Shown in pieces: positions 37,895-48,349 of a stretch of 64,000 nucleotides of DNA (the first letter of the stretch is position 1; every line of letters starts with the position of its first letter). The position numbers were made by a program, and so were the translations under genes. The notes under the pieces were generated by a model. The model ran no database searches. It saw only the letters and a list, made by a program, of their open reading frames with translations, and was not told the origin of the DNA. The stretch is from assembly GCA_028023455.1 (NCBI GenBank), contig JAQFVV010012476.1, forward strand, positions 4,419,055 to 4,483,054, given 5' to 3'. The stretch comes from Epiperipatus broadwayi. Lineage: Eukaryota; Onychophora; Udeonychophora; Euonychophora; Peripatidae.

Positions 37895-38140
37895 TAAGCT
37901 GAAGTCAATCTCCAATAATTCACTATTTCTTAAATATTATAAATCTCAAAACACTCACCCTAAACTTGAGTGAATCACTTAAAGTTTAGAGCATATTTAT
38001 ATATACTCCAACTCTCACTTACCATGCTTAATCAGGACTTGAGTCTATTGTGTGCCTGATATTATAAACTCTTACTGCTGGGAGGAGTGCACAGAGATTT
38101 ATAATATTTAAGAAATAGCTCATTATCGGGGGTTGACTTC
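37895..38140. repeat. Shorter foldback of the same family as 37066-37583
   Basis: It shares TTCTTAAATATTATAAATCTC, then CACTTAAAGTTTAGAGCATAT and GTGCCTGATATTATAA. The right arm is cut to the outer 90 bp or so (CTTACTGCTGGGAGGAGTGCA, then ATTTAAGAAATAGC). Confidence 0.65.
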
Positions 38141-38284
38141 TGCTTTAATACTTTCAAAATTTTCAGCGCTTTATAATAATAGATTTATATTTCTAAGCCT
38201 TATTAGTAAAATTAAAAAATTGATCTGAGAATGGAGACTTAAATATCTTCCATTTGATGGGCACTGATTACTTAATTTTCTTAT

Positions 38285-38645
38285 AGATGGTGATAGTGTA
38301 GAGAGTTGATCTTATTTGGGTGTGAGTTAAGTTATAATAATAGCAAGGAAAGTAGTTTACTGTTTAAGGCTCGAACAGGATTATTAGCAACAAGGGAATA
38401 TACACATAAATGAAAAAATATGAATGATTTATTCTGCAAGTTATGTAAGGAAGGCATGGAAAATATTAGGCATCTGCTAATTGAATGTAAATGCCTGAAA
38501 GTAGGAAGGGTACAAATAATAAAATTGTGGGGAAATAAATATAAACAAAGTGATTATACAAAAAGGGGATTCTTAGTTTTTATGCTGGGTTTAGAAAAAG
38601 GTAAGGGAGATTTAGATATGCAGGCCATGTAATTGACAAAGATTA
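38285..38645 (+). pseudogene. C-terminal remnant of a non-LTR retrotransposon (zinc-knuckle region)
   Basis: The translation reads SSLLFKARTGLLATREYTHK, a stop, then MNDLFCKLCKEGMENIRHLLIEC. The 'LLFKARTG' block followed by C-x2-C-x8-H-x4-C is the zinc-binding segment found after the RT in several LINE clades (Jockey/CR1-like or related). The frame ends at 38632. No RT core is present. Clade assignment is uncertain. Confidence 0.65.
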
Positions 38646-38649
38646 TGTT

Positions 38650-39345
38650 GTGGAAATGGGATGGAGCAGGATAGAGAAGAATATGGGAATAATTTAGGGT
38701 GGGGAATGGAAAATGAAGGAAAAGTGGCTAACAGGTTTTTCTGGACATGGTAACTGAAAGATTCTTGACTCTGAAAAAAGAAGACACAGTGTATCTCACA
38801 TTCTCATAGTCATAGTCATATTTTATCATATATTATGAAGCTAAAGAATGGAAGTATTTTTTTCATATCAATATTCATCATATATTTTTTTATGCCATTA
38901 TTTTATTCAAATATTCCTTAAATGTTTCTCACGCCTCATTTGCAATGGATTAGCATTAGTCTTATTAATGTTTATTTATTTGTTATTTAAAATTTTTAAT
39001 TTTTTTTTATATCTCCATTTCATTTTCAATAGACTATTTTTTGTGGTATAACATTTTGATACTTTAAAAAATTTCTTTTAATTCCATCATTTATAAATTG
39101 TAGTTTATAATTTAACCACAAATGCATGCATGCATTTTTAGGCTGCTTTATATAATCTAATAGAAATGTATTTTTCAAGCATAGAATAAGTTATTGTTAA
39201 TTATTATTAATATATTATTTTCTAAATGAACTCAAACTTTGATTCCCCCACCCATTCTTGGAGCATATGTACAAAGACATTAGAAAAGTGCAAATACTTC
39301 AAGATGCATTTCTGGTTTTATTTTGTTGTTATGTTTAATAAAAAC
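38650..39345. other. Spacer, nothing recognised
   Basis: T-rich and A-rich runs. No supported feature. Confidence 0.45.
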
Positions 39346-39346
39346 A

Positions 39347-40247
39347 TATGAGGGAGGACTTAAAAATAACCAGAATTATTTCTCTGGTTTGCATGGCTGT
39401 TTAGTATTTGCTTCACCTGTTACATACTTCTTGCAGGGACACTTCTACAGCTAACTTTTAAATGACATCACCATGTAAAATCACGAAGCCATGTAACATG
39501 TTATTTTGTAAAGTATATTTTGCATTTTTGTTAATTTTTTATAATGGCTGAACAGTTCGACAATGTGAAATTCCATTTTTGTTTACAGAAAGACAAGAAA
39601 AAAGTTGAAATGCTTGAAACAGATTACAGAAAAGCTGATCTCATAAAAACATAAGATTATGCATGGTTTAATTAAAATGTTAAATTTACCACATCCATAA
39701 AAGACATTGCAAGTGACATCCAAAGGCAAAACAAACTTGATTTTTTTATTTATGCAAACAGCATTTTTTTCTCAAATTTAGTTTCTAATGGTCAGGTATT
39801 TTATCTGCTAGTTCTAAAACATTTATAAGATATGTAAAATATAAATATCTGTTTTGTGACAAAGAAAAGACTGCAAACTTCACCTCCACAAAGTGTGATC
39901 TTTCAAAGCCATGAATGTGAAATACTATCAAATTAAAATCAGCACAATCCAGCTTATCTATCAACTGTTTTCACTTCATTTTGCTTATGATTTTTTTTTT
40001 TAATTTCTTAAATGAAAAAGTGTCTCAATTTTTTTTTCCAGACTTAGAAGTGGTGAAAAAAATGACAAGATGTTAAAAGGCATCACTTTGCAAGTACTTC
40101 CAGACTACCATAAAAAATAAATAACACTTTAGACCGGTATTGCATCAAATGGATAGTCATTTGAAAGAGATTAAATTTATAACACTTAAAACTAAATAAA
40201 CAATTTTATTATAAAATTCCAGTTATTTTTGGGTACCCCTATGTATA
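39347..40247 (+). mobile_element. Mariner-like DNA transposon relic
   Basis: Imperfect terminal inverted repeats of about 29 bp (ACTTAAAAATAACCAGAATT on the left; the right end AATTCCAGTTATTTTTGGGT is complementary) abut TA on each side. Inside, a start near 39543 reads MAEQFDNVKFHFCLQKDKKK, then VEMLETDYRKA and YAWFN, the N-terminal helix-turn-helix of mariner/SETMAR-type transposases. Near 40040-40135 a C-terminal piece reads DLEVVKK, then FQTT and HLKEIKF, and ends close to YFWVPLC. The DDE/D catalytic region between them is deleted and stops interrupt the frame. The element is about 0.9 kb, against about 1.3 kb for the family, and is non-autonomous and dead. Confidence 0.8.
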
Positions 40248-40249
40248 TA

Positions 40250-42960
40250 TTAATCTTCATATAAATTTAAAGTGTGTATATCTAGGTTAGAAAGATATGA
40301 ATGAGTTCAAATCAATGTTTTGACATACAAAATACTGCCATTCTGTGTCATTAATAATTTGTAATCATGTAAAGAGCACAATGATTTTATTACATAGCTG
40401 CAAATAATATATTCGATTTCATGGTCTTTTGGTTGTGATGCCAGCTTATATTTGAACCTCTGAATAATAAGTTGATAATTCATTGACCAAATTGAGATAC
40501 TGAATTTTATCCTTCTATGACTGCTGCAAACTGAGATGCTAAAATATTATGCTAAAAGGTCAACCTTCTGCCATAGTTACATGGGAATTATCCAGTAATA
40601 CCTCGTGTATGCAGGATTTTATTGGTTAGTCTCTATGCTTTCAGGCAGAGGTCTTAATAAACATCCTGCTCTTATCATAACTATTAATAATAACACCCTC
40701 TGTAATTTAGTGTAATGATAGATGGCGGATTTTATCATTCGCGGACAATAAATTGTAAAATTAATTAATTTTACTACAATAATAATCAAATGATTTATTG
40801 CTTGGAAATTCATAAGAACTTTGAGTACGAAGGGACCCGGAACTTCGAGCCATGATTAAAGAATCCACCATTTCAAGATTGTACTAACTTAAACGATGCA
40901 GAGTTTAACAAAAAAAAAAACGATAAAATAATAGAACGTCCATTTCCACAGCATTTTCAGCCATTTATATCCCCCCCCCCCCATCGTCCGGTATTAATGA
41001 AAATCCAAATTGCATATTTCTTTGTCTAGTTAAAATATTATTTTCATTAATACAAAATTTTTTTGAACCGGATCTTATTAATAAAAGTCATAAATAAAAC
41101 TTTGAATCCAGAAGTAAACAGCTTTTACAGTAATAATTGTCGCTTTCTTCAGCAAATATCTTCTCACGTGACAGTATTTGTTTTGGAAAATCTTTTCGCA
41201 CACGCGAAACATTATCTTTTACCTTCATTTAGTAATTTATTGAAGAAAACCCAGTAACATTTTTGTACTTAGATTGTCGTTTGATTGATATCTTTTTTAA
41301 AATAATGGAAAAATATAAAATGTATAAATAAGAATAATTAAAGATTATCGCTAATTTAATTCTTCAAGTTGTTTTAATTGTCAAATTATTAGTTAGATAA
41401 TTTGTTATTACTATTTTACAATTTGTGTAAAACAAAATGCAAAAAGCCTAATGCGCTTTGTTGCCTAGCAACCATACTTTTAAGTCAAAGCTGATTTTAT
41501 CCCCTAGTTACAAATGCTACCTGAGATCCCATGTTATTCACCTTTTGTCACGTGACAAAATGGATTCGCTTATTTTATTTTTTCCTCTCCTCTTAGTTTT
41601 ATAATGTAGCTTCTAAAAGAGCATTTAAATGTAGCTTAATATATATTTTAGTGTATTTGCATAGATGCGCGTTTGTGTACGTTTGAGAGAATAATGACTT
41701 AAAATTTTATATAAGTGTGCGTGCTTATGAAGGTGTGAGAGAATATTTGACTTAGATTTTCTACTAAAACGATTTCAACAATGTAAATAACATCATTTCA
41801 ACTAAATTATCACATCTCTTGGTTACTGCCCTTTAGCACAATTAATCATGTCATTTTTTAAGACTGTGTTATGATACTTTAATGAATTGGATATTTAGTA
41901 CCCATTTTAAAATAATAAAGCCCTTAGAACCTTAAAATGCAAATATTATACTATGATGCAATCAAGAAGATAACTCCTTGCATTGCTCCAAAAAAGATAT
42001 TACCTATTTGTTTTTTCACTTACTTGAATATCTTTTATGATTTGGTGGTAGTAGAGAGCAGATTCTGGACCAAAATTCATGGATCTTGCTAAGTGGTGTT
42101 ACTTCTGGCTCTCCAAAAATTTTCTGAACATTTGAGCAATAAAAGCCATTCTATTGTTATTGTTATCGGTGTTAGTAGTAGGAGTTATAATAATAACAGT
42201 AGCAGTGGCAGTAGAAGCAGTAGCATTAGCAATTTATTGTAGTAGTGGTAGTGTTGGTAGTGATAGTAGTATAGGTAGTAATAGCTAGTTTAATGGCACA
42301 TTTGCTATATTGTGTAACCTGTCATTCATGTCATAACTGGTCAGTCACTTTTTTCACTGTCATTCCCCTACATGCTAATATTACGATTAATATCAGTAAT
42401 CAATTGCTAAAATATTAAGATAAGAAGTAAATACGCGGAATTATTATTTTGGAGTCCCCAGCCTCACTGCATTAGATAAACAGGACGCAACACTTTTACC
42501 ATTAAATAGCAATTTTTAAAAATGTATATATATATGGGTAAATGTGTACATATGAAAAGAAACTATATGGCTAGTGAAAAATTCTTCCAAATTCTACATC
42601 GATGAATTTGAAATTAGAATTGTTTTCAAACTCCAGTAATTTTTTTTTTTTTTTTCAGGTGAACAATCCTTGGGAAAGCAAGATATTTATCACATGTTTT
42701 TTATTAATTTTTAGCTTAGAGAACAAGCAACAAATAAAACCATATATTAATACCACCTAGTATTTGATAAAACTGGTAAGTAGTGTCTCTGTCTTCACTG
42801 TTTTTATATGGAACTAAACAGACACGTTTTTGCTTGAAGAAAGACATTTAAAGACAGTTTATTTTTTCTTATACACATGCACATTTTTATGCAAAATGAT
42901 ATACATAAATAAATAAATGGAGAAAGATGGGTATAAACAGATAATCAGTCAGACATGTAA
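40250..42960. other. Repeat-poor stretch, possible regulatory region inside
   Basis: The longest stretch without recognised mobile DNA. CpG is visibly commoner at 40730-41720 than elsewhere (GCGGACAAT, CGTCCGG, CACACGCGAAAC, GATGCGCG). Short frames occur, but no protein domain is recognisable. An irregular (TAG/GTAG)-rich run lies at about 42150-42290. See the motif entry at 41460-41560. Confidence 0.45.
41460..41560. promoter_or_regulatory. RFX-type X-box and palindromic CACGTG element
   Basis: GTTGCCTAGCAAC at 41460-41472 fits the X-box consensus GTNRCC-N(0-3)-RGYAAC bound by RFX factors. Seventy-five bp on, TTTTGTCACGTGACAAAA (41543-41560) is a perfect 18-bp palindrome centred on GTCACGTGAC, the E-box form recognised by bHLH-Zip factors such as USF/TFE. 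A second TCACGTGAC lies at 41164-41172. The clustering in the CpG-richer stretch suggests a promoter or enhancer, but no gene could be identified beside it. An ATG right after the palindrome opens only a 14-codon hydrophobic frame. Confidence 0.45.
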
Positions 42961-42998
42961 ACCAAGACACAGTGAGTAAGTTATATATACATACATGC

Positions 42999-43409
<411 letters not shown>

Positions 43410-43774
43410 TTCTTTTGTATTATATGAGATAAAATTTAAGTCTAAAAACAGCATATCAGAAGTTGGTCTTCTTATTAAATCACATTATTTTTCTTAGATG
43501 GTGCATTAATATATTTTTAAATGTTTATTCATATATATATAATCATTAAAAACCAGTCAATACTTAGACAATCCAATATCAATAACAATCAACAATTTCA
43601 AACTGTTGTCTAAGCAACATCTTTTTAACAATATATATATATATGTTGAATTGGATTGTTATTATAATAAAAAATATAACTACCAGTTTGACCAAAGCAT
43701 GCTTAGTATACCATGCTGTTAAAGTATTAAGCCAAACTTTTCTTTATAAACATTTTGTATGTATTTAATTTGAA

Positions 43775-44087
43775 ATATAATAAAGAATAGATATGAGATT
43801 ATATCCATGTGAACAGAGTTAACTTTTAACTTCTGATGTTGCCAAGAAACTATCAATTACTACTAATTGCCAATACCTGAAGTTAAATAAGTTTTTTCAT
43901 TACCTATAATAGTTTATATTGGAGTTTTTGGTTAAAGTAAAAGGATGTCCTATTTTATTTTAAATCCAAATTTTTAAATGGATTTAAACCTAGAAAGATA
44001 TTTTCAAAATGTGTGAGAATGTGAAAGAAAACACCTTACTTGACATTCTGCAAATAATATTTTAAACTTCTCTAAAGATTTGTATAT
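43775..44087 (+). repeat. Family B dispersed repeat, copy 1 (interrupted)
   Basis: About 320 bp shared with 44960-45262 and 56935-57245. Common blocks: ATGAGATTATATCCATGTGAAC, GTAAAAGGA.GTCCT and GACATTCTGCAAATAATATTTTAAACTT. The family A element at 44088-44929 interrupts its 3' end, which resumes at 44930-44960 (GTTGAATTAAATATT). Confidence 0.75.
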
Positions 44088-44929
44088 TAAACAATTCAAA
44101 ATACAGCAAAACTCTCCATATAGTAGTGCCATCTTGTGCTAACAAGAGCAATCAATGGATGCCAGAAGGCTTGTGCATAAAATCCCTATCTAGTGCCTAC
44201 TCATCCAATATCCCCAGACTAGTTTCTGGCTTGTGGCCTTCATCAGTGAGGAGCCTTGGATTGGAGAGCACTGCACCTAGATCTTAGGATCTAATGCAAC
44301 CCTCCAGCACCCACCTTTTAACTCTATTTAACTACAAAACTATGAGATTGAAATTGAAAACTATTAATATTTTCAACCCAAGCTCAATAGCTTATATAGT
44401 CATATGGGTCTGAACTCAATTCAGTATCCATACATTTTGGTGTCTTTGGCTCTTTAACAACCATAGCCACCACTATCCTATTAGGCAGGATTGGTGTTAA
44501 ACCACTCAACATCACATGATCACTATCTCATACTAGCACAATAATTGTTATTAAACAATTCAAAATACAGCAAAACTCTCCATATAGTAGTGCCATCTTG
44601 TGCTAACAAGAGCAATCAATGGATGCCAGAAGGCTTGTGCATAAAATCCCTATCTAGTGCCTACTCATCCAATATCCCCAGACTAGTTTCTGGCTTGTGG
44701 CCTTCATCAGTGAGGCTCCTCACTGATGAAGGCCACAAGCCAGAAACTAGTCTGGGGATATTGGATGAGTAGGCACTAGATAGGGATTTTATGCACAAGC
44801 CTTCTGGCATCCATTGATTGCTCTTGTTAGCACAAGATGGCACTACTATATGGAGAGTTTTGCTGTATTTTGAATTGTTTAATAACAATTATTGTGCTAG
44901 TATGAGATAGTGATCATGTGATGTTGAGT
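44088..44929. mobile_element. Family A compound element: 464-bp tandem unit plus near-perfect palindrome, 12-bp target duplication
   Basis: AGATTTGTATAT at 44076-44087 and 44930-44941 flanks the structure. Unit 1 (44088-44551) is followed by the start of an identical direct unit (offset 464 bp) and, from a centre at 44716/44717, by its inverted copy. The palindrome 44504-44929 has arms of about 212 bp and only 2 unpaired central bases. The ribozyme sense is minus in the left part and plus in the right part, so both 3' sides point outward. No protein is encoded; the mirror-image 75-codon frames are by-products. Tandem units with a hammerhead and a target duplication are the hallmarks of retrozymes. 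The inversion at the hammerhead is unusual. The near-identity of the arms indicates a very recent insertion. Confidence 0.88.
44205..44264 (-). ncRNA. Type I hammerhead ribozyme candidate, family A
   Basis: Minus strand, 5' to 3': CCAAU (outer helix I), internal loop, UCCUCA, core CUGAUGA (44246-44240), A, stem II GGC-CACAA-GCC, A, GAAA, helix III AC-UA-GU, C17, then UGGGGA pairing with UCCUCA (6 bp, one G-U), internal loop and AUUGG closing on CCAAU. Every invariant core base is present. The predicted cleavage follows GUC at 44219-44217. Helix III is only two base pairs but is a self-complementary hexamer ACUAGU, suited to dimer formation. The A-A opposition next to stem II is the only blemish. 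Confidence 0.8.
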
Positions 44930-44959
44930 AGATTTGTATATGTTGAATTAAATATTTTT

Positions 44960-45262
44960 GTGTATTGTTAGTATAATAAAGAATTAAAATGAGAAGCTTA
45001 TATCCATGTAAACAGAGATAATTTATCATAATTGACAATTTCTGATGCTAATCAAGTTTTTTCATTAACCTATAAAAATATTTCTGGTGGAATTTGTGTT
45101 GAAGTAAAAGGAGGTCTTTTCTTATTTCAATCCCAAATTTTTAAATTAATTTAAACTCAGAAAGCTGTTTTTAATGGTGTAAGACTGTGAAAAAATAATC
45201 TTTTTTTACATTCTGCAGATATTTTAAAGTTTTTCAGAGAATTGTATAGGTTGAATTAAATA
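44960..45262 (+). repeat. Family B dispersed repeat, copy 2
   Basis: Direct copy of 43775-44087, partly deleted near 45030-45060. It ends GTTGAATTAAATATTTATATATATA, immediately next to the PLE B pair. Confidence 0.7.
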
Positions 45263-45285
45263 TTTATATATATATAATTATAATT

Positions 45286-47486
45286 GAAATAATATTTTTA
45301 ACGGTTTACAAACAATTACAAACAATCCTTAAATCTGCAGAAGTACTTTCGGTTACTTTCTAACCTGCCTCAACTGCCATAAAATTCAAAAACTAAAAGC
45401 GGAAGCAAACGACATCAATTCAAATTCCACGAATCTCGTATTTTAATGTTAGAAGCTTGTCGATTTATTAAATGCATTTTATTCCTGTTTATAAAAATTG
45501 CCTCTTTAATTTTTATTTTACTATGGTTTCTCTCTTCGTGAAGAATTTTCACATTTTCAAAATTAAATTTAAATTTATATTTACATGTTTTTTCATGATC
45601 GAAGAAAACTGAAGAAGATATTAAACCACCATTATTTTTATTTTTTACACGCTTATATAACAATTCATGTTCCTTCAATCTTTTCTCAATGTTGCACCTA
45701 GATTCACCTATATATGATAGTATACAATCACAAAAAATTTGATATATGACATTACTTTTTTGCTTGACAGGTATGACATCCTTAGAATTATTAACTAATT
45801 TATTAATATTGTTTGGAACGTAGAATGAAACATTAAATACATTCTTATATAAATCCTTAAAAAATTTTACTTGTGGATTTGAAATAAATGGAATAGATAT
45901 CCATTTTTTATTATTAATCTTCATTTCTTTTAAATTATAATAATTTTTTTTAAAATTGACTTAAAGTATTGTTTATTTGTTCCATTTTATAACCAACATC
46001 AAGCAATTCCTTGGCAAATATCTCAATATTTTTCAATTTATCACTTTGGTAACAACATAATTTTTCATTCCGAAACTAAAAAGATTTAAAACTTGCCATC
46101 TTATGCATCATTGGTACTTTTGATTTACAATTTATATATCCTCTTTTTTGCAGTGGCTTAATTATTAGTTTATAATTTAATATACTGTTATCTCTTGTGA
46201 TCATTAAATCTAAATAGTTAATCTTATAGTCCTGTTCTTTTTCAATAGTCCATTTCAAGCCATTCAACTTATTTAATTCCTCTATAAGCAAATTTATACT
46301 ATTAGTGTTTCCACAGACAAAAACATCATCCACATATCTTTTGTAAATTTTAATATCTCCAAAAATACACATATTTAAAATACTACTCTCATATGTAGAT
46401 AAAACGAAATTGCAAACTTGTGCAACTACAGGCAATCCCATAGGCCAACCTTTGTTCATTTTATAATATTGACCTTCAAAAGATGCAACAATGTTATCAT
46501 TAAAAAATTTTAAAGAATCAATGATAAATTTTATCATATATTTACAAATATTTTTACTTTTTAATTCATGTTCAATTATTTTTATGGAATTCATTCTATC
46601 AATAGATCCATACATTTCTGTAACATCCAATGAAGCAATAATATCATTTTCATCAATAATTAAATTTTTAATACTATTTACAAAGTCAAACGATGAAGCA
46701 ATAGTATTTTCCCCAAATCCTAAAAAGTCTTGTAAAAGTTTACCAATATATTTAGAAGTCTGATATATAAAGGAACCACCAAAATCTATCATAACTCACA
46801 AAGGATTACCTTCTTTATGTAATTTTATATTTGCAAAAATACGAGGACATATAGCACAAGAAGGATATATCATATAGTATACATTACTATTTAAAACTTT
46901 ATTTTTAGCACTTTTTAAAATATTGTTAATAAACTTTATTCTTTGACCATCCATATTATAATCTTCAATCAAAAAGAAACCAAGTTTGTCCATTTGCATT
47001 TTAATTTTATTAATATATTGATATTTCGTCAACAAGCACATACGCAAACCTTTGTCCTCTTTCAAACATATAATATCATCAATCTTCAATTTCCGTTTAA
47101 ATTCCGAAATAGCCAATTGCCATGATTTATCATAAGATATTGTATCAAATCTATTGCAATTAATTTTCTTAATAATATCATCAGCAAAATTATCATTACC
47201 AGCAATCATTTCAAATGAATTTTGAACAGCTGCAATTAGTTCCAAATTATAATCTTTCCAAATACCACCAACGTATTTAGCTCCGTGACTTAAAACATAT
47301 TTCTGAATTAAATGTATCCTATTATTTGAAAAATTAACAAAGTTTAAATCCTTATAAGCATGTGGATATCGCTTATTAAATAAAAAATCAACTTTTTTTC
47401 AAATTTGTTATATAATTTACATTCAATTACTTTAAATCCATTTTCACAAATAATTTTATATTCGTTCCAGGCACACCATTCATTTA
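45286..47486 (-). pseudogene. Penelope-like element B, left copy (near full coding length), 3' end outward
   Basis: Four pieces on the minus strand build one PLE protein: an N-terminal segment near 47400-47245 (FNKRYPHAYKDLNFVNF, VLSHGAKYVGGIW), then 47245-46796 (LKEDKGLRMC, YYMIYPSCAICPRIFANIKLHK), then the RT at 46792-46076 (SLDVTEMYGSI, GWPMGLPVVAQV, YKRYVDDVFVC, INYLDLMI), then the GIY-YIG domain at 45924-45415 (VIYQIFCDC..LSYIGESRC, EKRLKEH, KIKIKEAIFINR). One in-frame TGA at 46793-46795, in a spot where the related PLE A reads CGA/Arg, separates the second and third pieces. A stop and a frameshift occur near 46075-45925, and another shift at about 47400. The element is related to PLE A but clearly a separate subfamily. 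Confidence 0.93.
45337..45378 (-). ncRNA. Hammerhead-like motif in PLE B 3' UTR (left copy)
   Basis: Minus strand: GCAG, UUGAGGC, A, stem II GGUUA-GAAAG-UAACC (5 pairs), GAAA, helix III AG-UA-CU, U17, then CUGC pairing with GCAG. The layout is the same as in PLE A. The core has U at position 3 (a U3-G8 wobble) and C where A9 is expected. Probably an inactive or altered variant. Confidence 0.5.
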
Positions 47487-48150
47487 AAATTATTAAAAGA
47501 AATGAAGATTAATAATAAAAAATGGATATCTATTCCATTTATTTCAAATCCACAAGTAAAATTTTTTAAGGATTTATATAAGAATGTATTTAATGTTTCA
47601 TTCTACGTTCCAAACAATATTAATAAATTAGTTAATAATTATAAGGATGTCATACCTGTCAAGCAAAAAAGTAATGTCATATATCAAATTTTTTGTGATT
47701 GTATGCTATCATATATAGGTGAATCTAGGTGCAGCATTGAGAAAAGATCGAAGGAACATGAAATGTTATATAAGCGTGTAAAAAATAAAAATAATGGCGA
47801 TTTAATATCTTCTTCAGTTTTCTTCGATCATGAAAAAACATGTAAATATAAATTTAAATTTAATTTTGAAAATGTGAAAATTCTTCATGAAGAGAGAAAC
47901 CACAGTAAAAGAAAAATTAAAGAGGCAATTTTTATAAACAGGAATAAAACGCATTTAATAAATCGACAAGCTTCTAACATTAAAATACAAGATTTGTGGA
48001 ATTTGAATTGATGACGTTTGCTTCCGCTTTTAGTTTTTGAATTTAATGGCAGTTGAGGCAGGTTAGAAAGTAACCAAAAGTACTTCTGCAGATTTAAAGA
48101 TTATTTGTAATTGTTTGTAAATCATTAAAAATATTATTTCAATTATAATT
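47487..48150 (+). pseudogene. Penelope-like element B, right copy (GIY-YIG end only), head-to-head
   Basis: An open frame 47502-48011 (169 codons) is nearly identical to the left copy's endonuclease: KWISIPFISNPQVKFF, VIYQIFCDCMLSYIGESRC, EKRSKEH, KRKIKEAIFINR, LWNLN. It begins just upstream of KINNKKW, so the RT is absent. The 3' UTR (to about 48150) mirrors the left copy's. The join at about 47487 falls in A/T-rich sequence with possible microhomology. The isolated domain retains the GIY-YIG catalytic arginine region, but there is no sign that it is expressed separately. Confidence 0.9.
48049..48089 (+). ncRNA. Hammerhead-like motif in PLE B 3' UTR (right copy)
   Basis: Same layout as 45337-45378 on the opposite strand. 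G12 of GAAA is mutated to A here (AACCAAAAGUACUU), so this copy is expected to be inactive. Confidence 0.45.
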
Positions 48151-48349
48151 ACAATATTGTTTTTAATTAACGGATATTTTATTTATTTTACATATATATA
48201 TATCAGTGACGAAGAGTGACTTTTTTAGGAATGGAAGCACACTATATAATCTTTTTGTATAATGTTTTTATTTCACTTGTCACAACAATTTTAACATAAT
48301 AGTGCCTAATATATACATATTACACACATTTAGAAATATCTGAAACTCT

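Noticed and set aside
41559-41603. Short hydrophobic ATG frame after the CACGTG palindrome as a signal-peptide exon
   Set aside because: Only 14 codons, and no convincing donor site or downstream exon.
43840-43880. CTGATGT...GAAACTATC in family B, hammerhead-like
   Set aside because: A9 is absent, stem II would have no room to form, and other family B copies do not keep the pattern.
44545-44888. Two mirror-image 75-residue frames with almost the same protein
   Set aside because: They are the two strands of one palindrome and lie inside a noncoding ribozyme repeat.
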